From contig NZ_CP137573.1 in NCBI RefSeq assembly GCF_033343995.1, positions 7,349,001-7,413,000 of the forward strand: a DNA stretch of 64,000 bases. The letters are read 5' to 3'. Numbering within the stretch: the stretch's first letter is position 1; each line of letters opens with the position of its first letter. The notes beneath the pieces are model-generated. The model did no database searches. It was not told the origin of the DNA and saw only the letters and a program-made list of their open reading frames with translations. Origin of the DNA: Streptomyces sp. HUAS YS2 (GTDB lineage Bacteria; Actinomycetota; Actinomycetes; Streptomycetales; Streptomycetaceae). Below, one piece after another: positions 41,462-48,766 of the stretch. The position numbers were made by a program, and so were the translations under genes.

Positions 41462-42127
41462 TCAGCGGCCGCCGGGCGAGACGAGGCCGGATTCGTAGGC
41501 CAGGATGACGAGTTGGGCGCGGTCGCGGGCGTGGAGCTTCACCATCGCCCGGTTGACGTGGGTCTTGGCGGTCAGCGGGCTGATCACCATCCGACCGGCG
41601 ATCTCGTCGTTCGACAGGCCCTGCGCGACCAGGACCACGGCCTCGCGCTCGCGGGCCGTCAGCTCATGGAGGCCCGCGTCCGCGTCAGAGCGGGGCGGCG
41701 GCTGGGTGACGTACCGGTGGATGAGCTTGCGGGTGATGGAGGGGGCCAGCAGCGCGTCGCCGCGCGCCGCGACGCGCACGGCGTGCAGGAAGTCCTCCGG
41801 GACGACGTCCTTGACCAGGAAGCCGGCCGCGCCGGCCCGCAGCGCGTCGAAGACGTACTCGTCGAAGCCGTAGTTGGTCAGGATGACGACGTGCGTCCCG
41901 GCCAACTCCGGGTCCGAGGCGATGCGTCGGGTCGCCTCGATGCCGTCCATGACCGGCATCTGCACGTCGATCAGCGCGATGTCCGGCCGGTGCTCCCTGA
42001 CGAGGGCCACCCCCTCCGCCCCGTCGCCGGCCTCGGCCACCACCTCGATGTCGTCCTCCATGTCGAGGAGCGCGCGGAACCCGCTGCGCAGCAGCCGCTG
42101 GTCGTCCACCAGCAGGACACGGATCAC
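41462..42127 (-). CDS. NarL/LuxR-type response regulator
   Basis: 221 residues. Receiver domain with DD at 8-9, phospho-acceptor D54 (IALIDVQMPVMDG), and K at the end (GFLVKD). The C-terminal LuxR helix-turn-helix is LTAREREAVVLVAQGLSNDE, then IAGRMVISPLTAKTHVNRAM. Its start overlaps the end of the kinase gene by 4 bp (ATGA), so the two are translated together. Targets unknown; many such pairs respond to envelope stress. Confidence 0.95.
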   Translation of the reverse strand: MIRVLLVDDQRLLRSGFRALLDMEDDIEVVAEAGDGAEGVALVREHRPDIALIDVQMPVMDGIEATRRIASDPELAGTHVVILTNYGFDEYVFDALRAGAAGFLVKDVVPEDFLHAVRVAARGDALLAPSITRKLIHRYVTQPPPRSDADAGLHELTAREREAVVLVAQGLSNDEIAGRMVISPLTAKTHVNRAMVKLHARDRAQLVILAYESGLVSPGGR

Positions 42128-43251
42128 GACGCCTGCTCCACGGGGAGTTCGGCCTGGACGGTGAAGCCGCCGCCACTGCGCGGCTCGGCCCGCAGCCGGC
42201 CGCCGAGCGCGGTGACACGTTCGCGCATCCCGAGCAGTCCGACGCCGGGCACCGGGGCGTCGTCCGAAGTGGCCCGGCCGTCGTCGTCGATGCGGATCGC
42301 GAGCACGTCCGGGCGGCAGTCGATCCGGACCGAGGCCGTGTCGGCGGCGGCGTGCCGGGCGATGTTGGTGAGCGACTCCTGCACGATCCGGTAGACGGTC
42401 CGGTCCACCGCGGCCGGGACGTCGAGCGGCCGGCCCTCGATCGTCAGCGAGGCGTCGAGGCCGATCGTGCGGGCCCGTTCCACGAGGTGCGGCACGTCGT
42501 CGAGGCCGCGCGGCGGGCTCGTGTCGTCGTCGCGCAGCGCCTCCAGGGTGGCGCGCAGTTCGCGGGCCGCCTCGCGCGCGGCCTCCTGGATCGCGAGCAG
42601 CGCCTCCGGCACCTCCTCGCCGCGCTTGCGCGCCACGTGCACGGCGACCTCGGCCTGCACCTTCACGATCGAGATCTGGTGGGTGAGCGAGTCGTGCAAC
42701 TCACGCGCGATGTGCAGCCGTTCCTCGTCGGCACGGCGCCGCGCGGTCTCCTCCCGGGTGCGCTCGGCCTCGTCCGCCCGTCGCTCGGCCTGCCGCAGCG
42801 CCTCGCCGGCCGCGGCGGCCGCGACCAGCCAGGCGATCTCCAGAGCGCCGCGGGCCTGCGCGAACGCCTCGCCCGTGTCGTGCAGCCCGGAGGCCAGGGC
42901 CGCGAGGGGCAGTGTGGCCAGCACGGCCACGCTCGTCACCGCCGTGACGACGCGCCGGCCCTCCCGTACGGCGGCGTACACGGCGAAGAGGAACGCCACG
43001 GCGGGCACGTCGAAACCGGCCGCCTGGTACCCCACCGCGCACAGCGCGGTGACGATCAGGACCGGTACGGGAGTCCGGCGGCGCGCGACCAGCGCCAGGC
43101 CGCCGGCCGCGAGCAGCACGTAGCCGAGCAGGTCGAGGCCGGCGGCGGAGTGCCGCCCGGACAGGCCGGTGATCAGCAGCGTCGCCGCGACGCCCACGGC
43201 GATCGCCGCATCCCTCACGCCGTCCGGGACACCGGACCACCATTTCCGCAT
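42124..43251 (-). CDS. NarL-type sensor histidine kinase
   Basis: 375 residues. Five to six membrane helices occupy residues about 12-150 (AAIAVGVAATLLITGLSG and LLGYVLLAAGGLALVAR and others) without a large outer loop. A coiled region rich in EAERTREETARRR follows, then the HisKA_3 dimerisation box ARELHDSLTHQISIVKVQ with phospho-acceptor H186 and the HATPase domain (VQESLTNIARHAA, DDDGRA, GVGLLGMRERV). TACGGT lies 6 nt before the ATG and there is no ribosome binding site, so a leaderless start at 43251 is likely. Upstream kinase, downstream regulator, ATGA overlap. Confidence 0.94.
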   Translation of the reverse strand: MRKWWSGVPDGVRDAAIAVGVAATLLITGLSGRHSAAGLDLLGYVLLAAGGLALVARRRTPVPVLIVTALCAVGYQAAGFDVPAVAFLFAVYAAVREGRRVVTAVTSVAVLATLPLAALASGLHDTGEAFAQARGALEIAWLVAAAAAGEALRQAERRADEAERTREETARRRADEERLHIARELHDSLTHQISIVKVQAEVAVHVARKRGEEVPEALLAIQEAAREAARELRATLEALRDDDTSPPRGLDDVPHLVERARTIGLDASLTIEGRPLDVPAAVDRTVYRIVQESLTNIARHAAADTASVRIDCRPDVLAIRIDDDGRATSDDAPVPGVGLLGMRERVTALGGRLRAEPRSGGGFTVQAELPVEQAS

Positions 43252-43458
43252 GCGTGCACCGTAGCCGTCGGAAGCCCCCGGGCGAGTCCCGCCGGCGGAT
43301 GAGCGGCCGGCTACCGCGTTCGCAGTACACGGTCGTGGTCTACGGCGTTCGTGGCAGCGCGAAGTGTCCGCGTCCGCCGGACGACCGGGGGCGGGTCCGG
43401 CGGACATGCTCGAAGCGTCCCGTTCCGATGGGGAGCGACGAGGATCAAGGAGCACGTC

Positions 43459-43896
43459 ATGTCCGTCCGTACTGTGCTTGCCGTGGCCGGAACCGTCCTG
43501 ATCGGCGGCCTCGCGCTCGCCGAGCCGGCGGCGGCCGCCGCCGCGGAGGCGTCGGCCCGGCCGGTCGCCGCGAGCGTCTACACCCTGAGCGTCGGGCGGG
43601 TCGGATCCTCCCTGGCCGCGGTGGTCGGGCTGTTCGGCGCGGTCAACGGTGGCCTGGCGCTGGCCGGCCGCACCGGCAGCGGCCACCTCGCGACCTGGGT
43701 CAGGCGACGGGGGATCGTCACGGCCCTGGTGGCCGGTGTGATCGCCGTGGTCGTCGGCGGGCTGATCGCGGCCACGGCCGAGGGCGGTCTGGGCACCGGG
43801 AACGGTCTGGGCGGCGCCTTCGTGGCCATCATCGTCGGCCTGGTCGCGCTCGTCCTCGGCGCTACGGCCCGCTCACGCGGCCGCACCACCGTCTGA
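43459..43896 (+). CDS. DUF6223-like small membrane protein
   Basis: 145 residues. A signal-like N-terminus (RTVLAVAGTVLIGGLALA) is followed by an Ala-rich stretch, then three helices: VGSSLAAVVGLFGAVNGGLA, RGIVTALVAGVIAVVVGGLI and GGAFVAIIVGLVALVLGATA. The composition and layout match the actinobacterial DUF6223 family. Function unknown. AAGGAGCACG precedes the ATG. It is divergent from the two-component system with 207 bp between, and could be its target, a plausible but unproved link. Confidence 0.75.
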   Translation: MSVRTVLAVAGTVLIGGLALAEPAAAAAAEASARPVAASVYTLSVGRVGSSLAAVVGLFGAVNGGLALAGRTGSGHLATWVRRRGIVTALVAGVIAVVVGGLIAATAEGGLGTGNGLGGAFVAIIVGLVALVLGATARSRGRTTV

Positions 43897-43920
43897 CCGC
43901 CGCACGTCTGACCGCCGCAC
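43891..43920 (+). repeat. 15-bp perfect tandem duplication over the stop codon of the DUF6223 gene
   Basis: GTCTGACCGCCGCAC occurs twice in direct succession (43891-43905, 43906-43920). The first copy contains the TGA stop at 43894-43896. Confidence 0.85.
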
Positions 43921-43955
43921 CGCCCGAGCACCGGGCCGGTCGGCAGCGCGCCGGA

Positions 43956-44939
43956 TCACAACCACCCGGCGCGCTGCGCCTGGAGGGCCATCTGGAAGCG
44001 GTTCGCCGCTCCGAGGCGGGCCATCAGGATCTGGAGCCGGCGGAAGAACGTGCGGCGGCTGATGCCGAGTTCGCGGGCGATGATCTCGTCGCTCGCGCCG
44101 CCGGCCAGGAGCCGGAGCAGCCGCCGGTCGGCGGGCGGGAGGCCGGCCGGGCGGGTGGCGCGGCCGTGGAAGGGCAGGGCGGTCTGCCAGGTCTGCTCGA
44201 ACAGGGCGATCAGCGCGGAGAGCAGGCCGCAGGGCTGCACGACCAGCATCGTGCTGTGCACGTCCGCCTCCTCGATGGACAAGGACACCAGCGCGTACGC
44301 CTCGTCGATGATCACCAACTTCACCGGCACCGCGGGCAGCACCCGTGCCTGCTCGCCGGCCTCGATGCACGGCTCGATGGCCGTCTCCAGCTGACCCGGC
44401 TCCTCCAGCGAGGCCCGCGAGTAGACGACCCGCTGCGTCACGCCGCGGGCGAGGGTCGCCAGCGCGTCGTCGGTGGCGCCGGCCAGCGGGAAGTACGGCG
44501 GCGAGTCGAGCTGCCGGATCTGCTCGCGGGCGCTGGCCCAGGCGTGGCGCATCCGCGGGCCGATGGCATCGCCGGTCACCACCTCGACGAGGTTGTCGTG
44601 GTGCGCGGCGAACCGCTGCCGGCGGAACGACTCGAACGCGCCCCCCACGGTGAGACGCGACTCCTCCAGCTCGGCCGCCCGGTGCCGGGCGAGGATCTCC
44701 AGACCGGCGGCGGGCGGCACCGGCGCCACCACGTCCGCGCCCTCCTCGGCGGCGCTGGCCAGACCGGCGTCGACCAGCCGGCCGTACGCCGTGGTGAGCT
44801 CCTCGCCGGCCAGCCCGGCGGCGGTGCCGATCGCGCCGAGCGGGGCGGGGGCCAGTTCGAGGAGCGCCAGGTAGACCCGGCCGGCCGCGCCGTCGATCCC
44901 CAGGAGTCGCAGGGCCTCGCCCAGTTTCGCGTTCGCCAT
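43956..44939 (-). CDS. TrmB/LuxR-like transcriptional regulator
   Basis: 327 residues. The N-terminus is a TrmB-type winged helix (LLGIDGAAGRVYLALLELAP, AYGRLVDAGLAS). The middle has a PLD-like sensor region (DNLVEVVTGDAIGPRMRHAW, VSLSIEEADVHSTMLVVQPC). The C-terminus is a LuxR-type helix-turn-helix (LPPADRRLLRLLAGGASDEI, IARELGISRRTFFRRLQILM). This architecture is common in streptomycetes and usually has unknown ligands. No ribosome binding site; GATAAT stands 7 nt before the ATG at 44939, so it is probably leaderless. Divergent from the aminopeptidase gene. Confidence 0.88.
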   Translation of the reverse strand: MANAKLGEALRLLGIDGAAGRVYLALLELAPAPLGAIGTAAGLAGEELTTAYGRLVDAGLASAAEEGADVVAPVPPAAGLEILARHRAAELEESRLTVGGAFESFRRQRFAAHHDNLVEVVTGDAIGPRMRHAWASAREQIRQLDSPPYFPLAGATDDALATLARGVTQRVVYSRASLEEPGQLETAIEPCIEAGEQARVLPAVPVKLVIIDEAYALVSLSIEEADVHSTMLVVQPCGLLSALIALFEQTWQTALPFHGRATRPAGLPPADRRLLRLLAGGASDEIIARELGISRRTFFRRLQILMARLGAANRFQMALQAQRAGWL

Positions 44940-44942
44940 GCA

Positions 44943-44957
44943 CGCAATTATCGACGC
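44943..44957 (-). promoter_or_regulatory. GATAAT -10 element inside a 15-mer shared with the dhaK upstream region
   Basis: Minus strand GCGTCGATAATTGCG, with GATAAT ending 7 nt before the start codon of the TrmB/LuxR-like regulator. Identical to the 15-mer at 12729-12743. Confidence 0.5.
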
Positions 44958-45090
44958 TCGCGGGCCTGCGATGGCCGATCGGTGCCACTGGCACCGCGGA
45001 GCCCCTGGAGGGTTCTCCACGGCAGTACCGTCCGGGAGCCGCCGAGGCGCTCGCACGGCGGCCGAACCCATCCGGAAGAAGGTGCACGAC

Positions 45091-46503
45091 GTGGCGAAGG
45101 CCCGGAAGAACGGGATCTACTCGGGGATCTCCGAGGAACTGTCCGCTCTGATGCGGACGGGCTGGGCGGACACCGAACAGCACGACCTCCAGCTCGACGA
45201 GCAGGCCCCGTACGCGGCCGCTCGCCGCGCCGCGCTCTCCGCGCGCTTCCCCGGCGAGCGCCTGGTCGTGCCCTCGGGGAACCTCAAGGCCCGCTCGAAC
45301 GACGACACCTACCCCTTCCGGCCGTACACCGGCTACGTGCACCTGACCGGCGACCAGGCCCGCGACGGGGCCCTGGTCCTGGAACCCCGCCCGGACGGCG
45401 GCCACGACGCGTACTGCTACCAGCTGCCCCGCGACAGCCGGGACACCGACGAGTTCTGGATCGGCTACACCGCCGAACTCTGGATGGGGCGGCGCCGCTC
45501 CCTCGCCGAGTCGGAGCGCGTGCTCGGCCTGCCCTGCCGCGACGTCCGCAACGCCGCCGCCGACCTCGCGGCGGGCGCCGGCGTGCCCACCCGCATCGTC
45601 CGGGGTGTCGACCCGACGCTCGAATCAGCGGTGAGCACCGACGAGCAGCGCGACTCCGACCTCGAGGAGGCGCTGAGCGAGCTGCGCCTCGTGAAGGACG
45701 AGTGGGAGATCGGCGAGATGCGCAAGGCGGTGGACTCCACCGTGCGCGGCTTCACCGACTGCGTCCTCGAGCTCTCGCGGGCCGTCGCCTCCTCCGAGCG
45801 GTGGATCGAGGGCACCTTCTTCCGCCGCGCCCGCGTCGAGGGCAACTCCGTCGGCTACGGCTCGATCTGCGCCGCCGGCGAGCACGCCACGATCATGCAC
45901 TGGACGGACAACGACGGCCCGGTGCGCCCCGGCGACCTGCTGCTGCTCGACGCCGGTGTGGAGACGCACTCCCTCTACACCGCCGACGTCACCCGCACGC
46001 TGCCGATCAGCGGCACGTTCACGCCCGTGCAGCGCAAGGTCTACGAGGCGGTGTACGAGGCCCAGGAGGCCGGAATGGCCGCGGTCAAGCCGGGGGCCGC
46101 GTACCGCGACTTCCATGTGGCCGCCCAGCGGTACCTGGCGGAGAAGCTGGTCGAGTGGGGCTTCATCGAGGGCCCGGCGGACCGCGCGTACGAGCTCGGC
46201 CTGCAGCGCCGCTTCACCATGGCCGGCACCGGCCACATGCTCGGCCTGGACGTCCACGACTGCGCGGAGGCGCGCAACGAGGAGTACGTCGACGGCGTGC
46301 TCGAGCCGGGCATGGTGCTCACCGTGGAGCCGGGTCTGTACTTCCAGCCGGACGACCTCACGGTGCCCGAGGAGTGGCGCGGCATCGGCGTCCGGATCGA
46401 GGACGACCTGCTGGTGACGGAGGGCGGCCACGAGAACCTGTCGGACGGCCTGCCGCGGTCCGCGGACGACGTCGAGGCGTGGATGGCCCGCTTCGCGGGC
46501 TGA
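45091..46503 (+). CDS. pepP: Xaa-Pro aminopeptidase (aminopeptidase P, M24B)
   Basis: 470 residues. N-terminal AMP_N domain (RRAALSARFPGERLVVPSGN, YPFRPYTGYVHLTG) and pita-bread catalytic domain with metal ligands in LLLDAGVETHSLYTADVTRT (two Asp), GTGHMLGLDVHDC (His), TVEPGLYF (Glu) and VRIEDDLLVTE (Glu). It removes an N-terminal residue before proline. GTG at 45091 is preceded by GGAAGAAGG; earlier in-frame starts lie in the promoter region of the divergent regulator. A long perfect terminator follows the stop. Confidence 0.95.
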   Translation: MAKARKNGIYSGISEELSALMRTGWADTEQHDLQLDEQAPYAAARRAALSARFPGERLVVPSGNLKARSNDDTYPFRPYTGYVHLTGDQARDGALVLEPRPDGGHDAYCYQLPRDSRDTDEFWIGYTAELWMGRRRSLAESERVLGLPCRDVRNAAADLAAGAGVPTRIVRGVDPTLESAVSTDEQRDSDLEEALSELRLVKDEWEIGEMRKAVDSTVRGFTDCVLELSRAVASSERWIEGTFFRRARVEGNSVGYGSICAAGEHATIMHWTDNDGPVRPGDLLLLDAGVETHSLYTADVTRTLPISGTFTPVQRKVYEAVYEAQEAGMAAVKPGAAYRDFHVAAQRYLAEKLVEWGFIEGPADRAYELGLQRRFTMAGTGHMLGLDVHDCAEARNEEYVDGVLEPGMVLTVEPGLYFQPDDLTVPEEWRGIGVRIEDDLLVTEGGHENLSDGLPRSADDVEAWMARFAG

Positions 46504-46514
46504 CCGCGGACATG

Positions 46515-46565
46515 ACGGAAGCCCCGGTGCCGGACACGGGGGATACCCGGCACCGGGGCTTCCGT
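46515..46565 (+). terminator. Very strong hairpin after pepP
   Basis: A perfect 19-bp stem (46515-46533 with 46547-46565), arms ACGGAAGCCCCGGTGCCGG and its complement, 13-nt loop, then AT-richer sequence. Confidence 0.9.
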
Positions 46566-46615
46566 TGAATACTGTACAAGACTTGGAGCGATGCTCGAAC
46601 CAGGGTGCCGGTTGA

Positions 46616-46633
46616 CTTCAGGTCGACCTGAAG
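46616..46633. promoter_or_regulatory. 18-bp perfect palindrome, MerR-like operator before the methyltransferase
   Basis: CTTCAGGTCGACCTGAAG is perfectly palindromic and starts right after TTGA (GTTGA at 46611-46615), the arrangement of MerR-family promoters in which a palindrome fills a long -35/-10 spacer. It ends 7 bp before the GTG at 46641. No MerR gene is nearby. Confidence 0.6.
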
Positions 46634-46640
46634 CGGCAGC

Positions 46641-47423
46641 GTGACGGTCATGACCGACGCACTGCGGCGCGGCGATTCCGTGCACCCCGCCCATCGGCTC
46701 CTCGCCGCCCTCGACGCCTTCGACGAACTGCCCGCGGCGCGCGAACTGAGGGCGCGTTCCTACGAACTCCTCGCCGCCCGGTCCGGCAGCCGGATCGTCG
46801 ACGTCGGCTGCGGCGCAGGCCGTGCGGTGGCGGAGCTCGCCGGCCTCGGGGCCCGGGCCACCGGGATCGACATCGAACCCGGGACGGTCGCGGAGGCCCG
46901 CAGGCGCCGTCCCGACGCCGACGTCCGGACCGCCGGCGCGTACGCGCTGCCCTTCGGGGACGGCACGCTCGACGGCTACCGGGCCGAGAAGGTCCTGCAC
47001 GAACTCGACGATCCGCGCCGTGCGCTGGCCGAGGCCGCCCGCGTCCTCGCCCCCGGCGGGCGGGCCGTCCTGATCGGCCAGGACTGGGACACCTTCGTCA
47101 TCGACGCCGACGACGCGGACCTCACCCGGCGCCTCGTCCACGCGCGCGCCGACCGGGTCCCGGGGGCGCGGACCGCCCGGCGCCACCGGAACCTGCTCCT
47201 GGAGGCGGGGTTCCGCGAGGTCGAGGTGGAGGTGCGGACCGGGGTGTTCACCGGGGAGGTGGCCCTGCCCCTGCTCGCCGGGCTTGCGCAGGGTGCGGCG
47301 GAGTCCGCCGCGGTCCGCCCCGAGCAGGCCCGGGCGTGGCTCGCCGAGCAGCAGGAGCGGGCGCGGGCGGACCGGCTCTTCGTCGCGGTGCCGCTGTTCG
47401 TCGCCTCCGGGGCACGCGCGTAG
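46641..47423 (+). CDS. SAM-dependent methyltransferase (class I)
   Basis: 260 residues. Motif I is RIVDVGCGAGRAV (53-60 core), followed by GIDIEPGTVAEARRR (acidic residue that binds the ribose), AYALPFGDGTLDGYRAEKVL (motif II) and AARVLAPGGRAVLIGQDW (motif III). The C-terminal third (FREVEVEVRTGVFTGEVALP) is typical of ubiquinone/UbiE-like or small-molecule methyltransferases. Substrate unknown. GTG at 46641 is close to a weak AAGCGG; the ATG at 46650 is an alternative. The palindrome upstream suggests inducible expression. Confidence 0.85.
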   Translation: MTVMTDALRRGDSVHPAHRLLAALDAFDELPAARELRARSYELLAARSGSRIVDVGCGAGRAVAELAGLGARATGIDIEPGTVAEARRRRPDADVRTAGAYALPFGDGTLDGYRAEKVLHELDDPRRALAEAARVLAPGGRAVLIGQDWDTFVIDADDADLTRRLVHARADRVPGARTARRHRNLLLEAGFREVEVEVRTGVFTGEVALPLLAGLAQGAAESAAVRPEQARAWLAEQQERARADRLFVAVPLFVASGARA

Positions 47424-47649
47424 GCCCGTGGGGCCGCCCTCAGGCAGCGTGCCGGGAGGGGCGCGCGGCAGCGGCGGCGTGGAACCACCAAGATCCCCCT
47501 GTCGGGCGCGGGGCGCGGCCCTCGGTAACGGGCGTCACCTGCCATGTACCTGGTCAAACCGGGGGTGCGTACGAAAGGATCACGCCCGCACCACACCACC
47601 CCCCGCTTTTCGGCTTTCCACCACCCCACATCCCAACGGGAGGATGTAC

Positions 47650-48696
47650 ATGGCTCGCCGCATACCCCGCGGTCTGCTCGCCGCGGCCACCGCCACCGTG
47701 GCCCTGATCGTTCCGGCCGCCTCGGCCTCGGCCTCGGGGACCGTCCCCGCAGCGACCGGGCCCCAGGCCCGGGTCTTCATGGTCAACCCCGTCCAGTCCT
47801 CGGGCGACCAGTCCCTGACGGACGGCAAGGACGCGGCCTCCGCCGTCCCCGCCTCCGCCTACGCCTCGGCGGTCCTGCGCAACCTGGACGCCAGTGGCGG
47901 TCTCTCCGGCCGCTGGGCGTCCGTCAGGTCGGACACCGGCGCCTCGGCGAAGGTCGCCGACGCCGCCTCGTACGACCGGCACGACGACCAGTTCGAGCAG
48001 GTCATGGCCTACTTCTGGGTCAACGAGGCGCAGGAGTACCTGCAGGGCCTCGGCTTCGGCAGCGAGCTGCCGGGCGCCAACGACCGCGTGCAGCCGGTCC
48101 GCATCAACCAGTGGGGCGCGGACAACTCCTTCTTCACCGACAAGAAGGCCGAGATCCGCTTCGGCAAGGGCGGCGTCGACGACGCCGAGGACGCCGAGGT
48201 GATCGTGCACGAGTACGGCCACGCCGTGCACCACGCCCAGGTGCCCGGTTTCGGCACCTCCGTGGAGGCCGGCTCGATCGGCGAGGCGTTCGGCGACTAC
48301 CTCGCCGTCGAGGTCGGCAGCAACGCCGCCGCCCGGTACGGCTGGCCCCTGAAGGCCGACCTCGCGTGCGTCGCCGACTGGGACTCCGTCCCGTACAGCG
48401 GCGCCCCGCACTGCCTGCGCCGCATCGACGGGAACAAGACGTACGCGGACCGCACCGGCGAGGTCCACGCGGACGGCGAGATCTGGTCCCGCGCCCTCCT
48501 CGACATCCGCACCGCCCTGGGCCCGCGGGTGGCCGACCGGATCATCGTCAACGCCCAGTTCGGCTTCGCGCCCGACACCAGCTTCTCGGCCGCGGCGAAC
48601 ACGACGATCGCGACGGCGCAGCGCATGTACGGCGCGAGCGCGGCGGACGCGGTCCGCACCGCGTTCAAGGCCCGCCAGATCCCCGGCATCCAGTAG
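47650..48696 (+). CDS. Secreted zinc metalloprotease (gluzincin, M36/M4-like)
   Basis: 348 residues. Signal peptide (RGLLAAATATVALIVPAASA). Zinc site HEYGHAVHH with H187 and H191, and third ligand E212 in SIGEAFGDYLA, the gluzincin spacing of about 20 residues. Other blocks: VMAYFWVNEAQEYLQGLGF upstream of the zinc helix, and HADGEIWSRALLDIR after it, which match fungalysin-type (M36) proteins. There is no long FTP/PepSY propeptide, so the protein is shorter than usual thermolysin precursors. GGGAGG lies six bases before the ATG. Convergent with phospholipase C; the gap holds a strong terminator. Confidence 0.88.
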   Translation: MARRIPRGLLAAATATVALIVPAASASASGTVPAATGPQARVFMVNPVQSSGDQSLTDGKDAASAVPASAYASAVLRNLDASGGLSGRWASVRSDTGASAKVADAASYDRHDDQFEQVMAYFWVNEAQEYLQGLGFGSELPGANDRVQPVRINQWGADNSFFTDKKAEIRFGKGGVDDAEDAEVIVHEYGHAVHHAQVPGFGTSVEAGSIGEAFGDYLAVEVGSNAAARYGWPLKADLACVADWDSVPYSGAPHCLRRIDGNKTYADRTGEVHADGEIWSRALLDIRTALGPRVADRIIVNAQFGFAPDTSFSAAANTTIATAQRMYGASAADAVRTAFKARQIPGIQ

Positions 48697-48706
48697 TACG
48701 GGGCGC

Positions 48707-48751
48707 CCGCGGGTCCCGGAGGCGGCCGTCCGCCGCCTCCGGGACCCGCGG
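48707..48751. terminator. Strong bidirectional terminator
   Basis: A perfect 19-bp GC-rich stem (48707-48725 with 48733-48751) with a 7-nt loop, between the convergent metalloprotease and phospholipase genes. Confidence 0.9.
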
Positions 48752-48766
48752 CACACCGGCCGGGGG

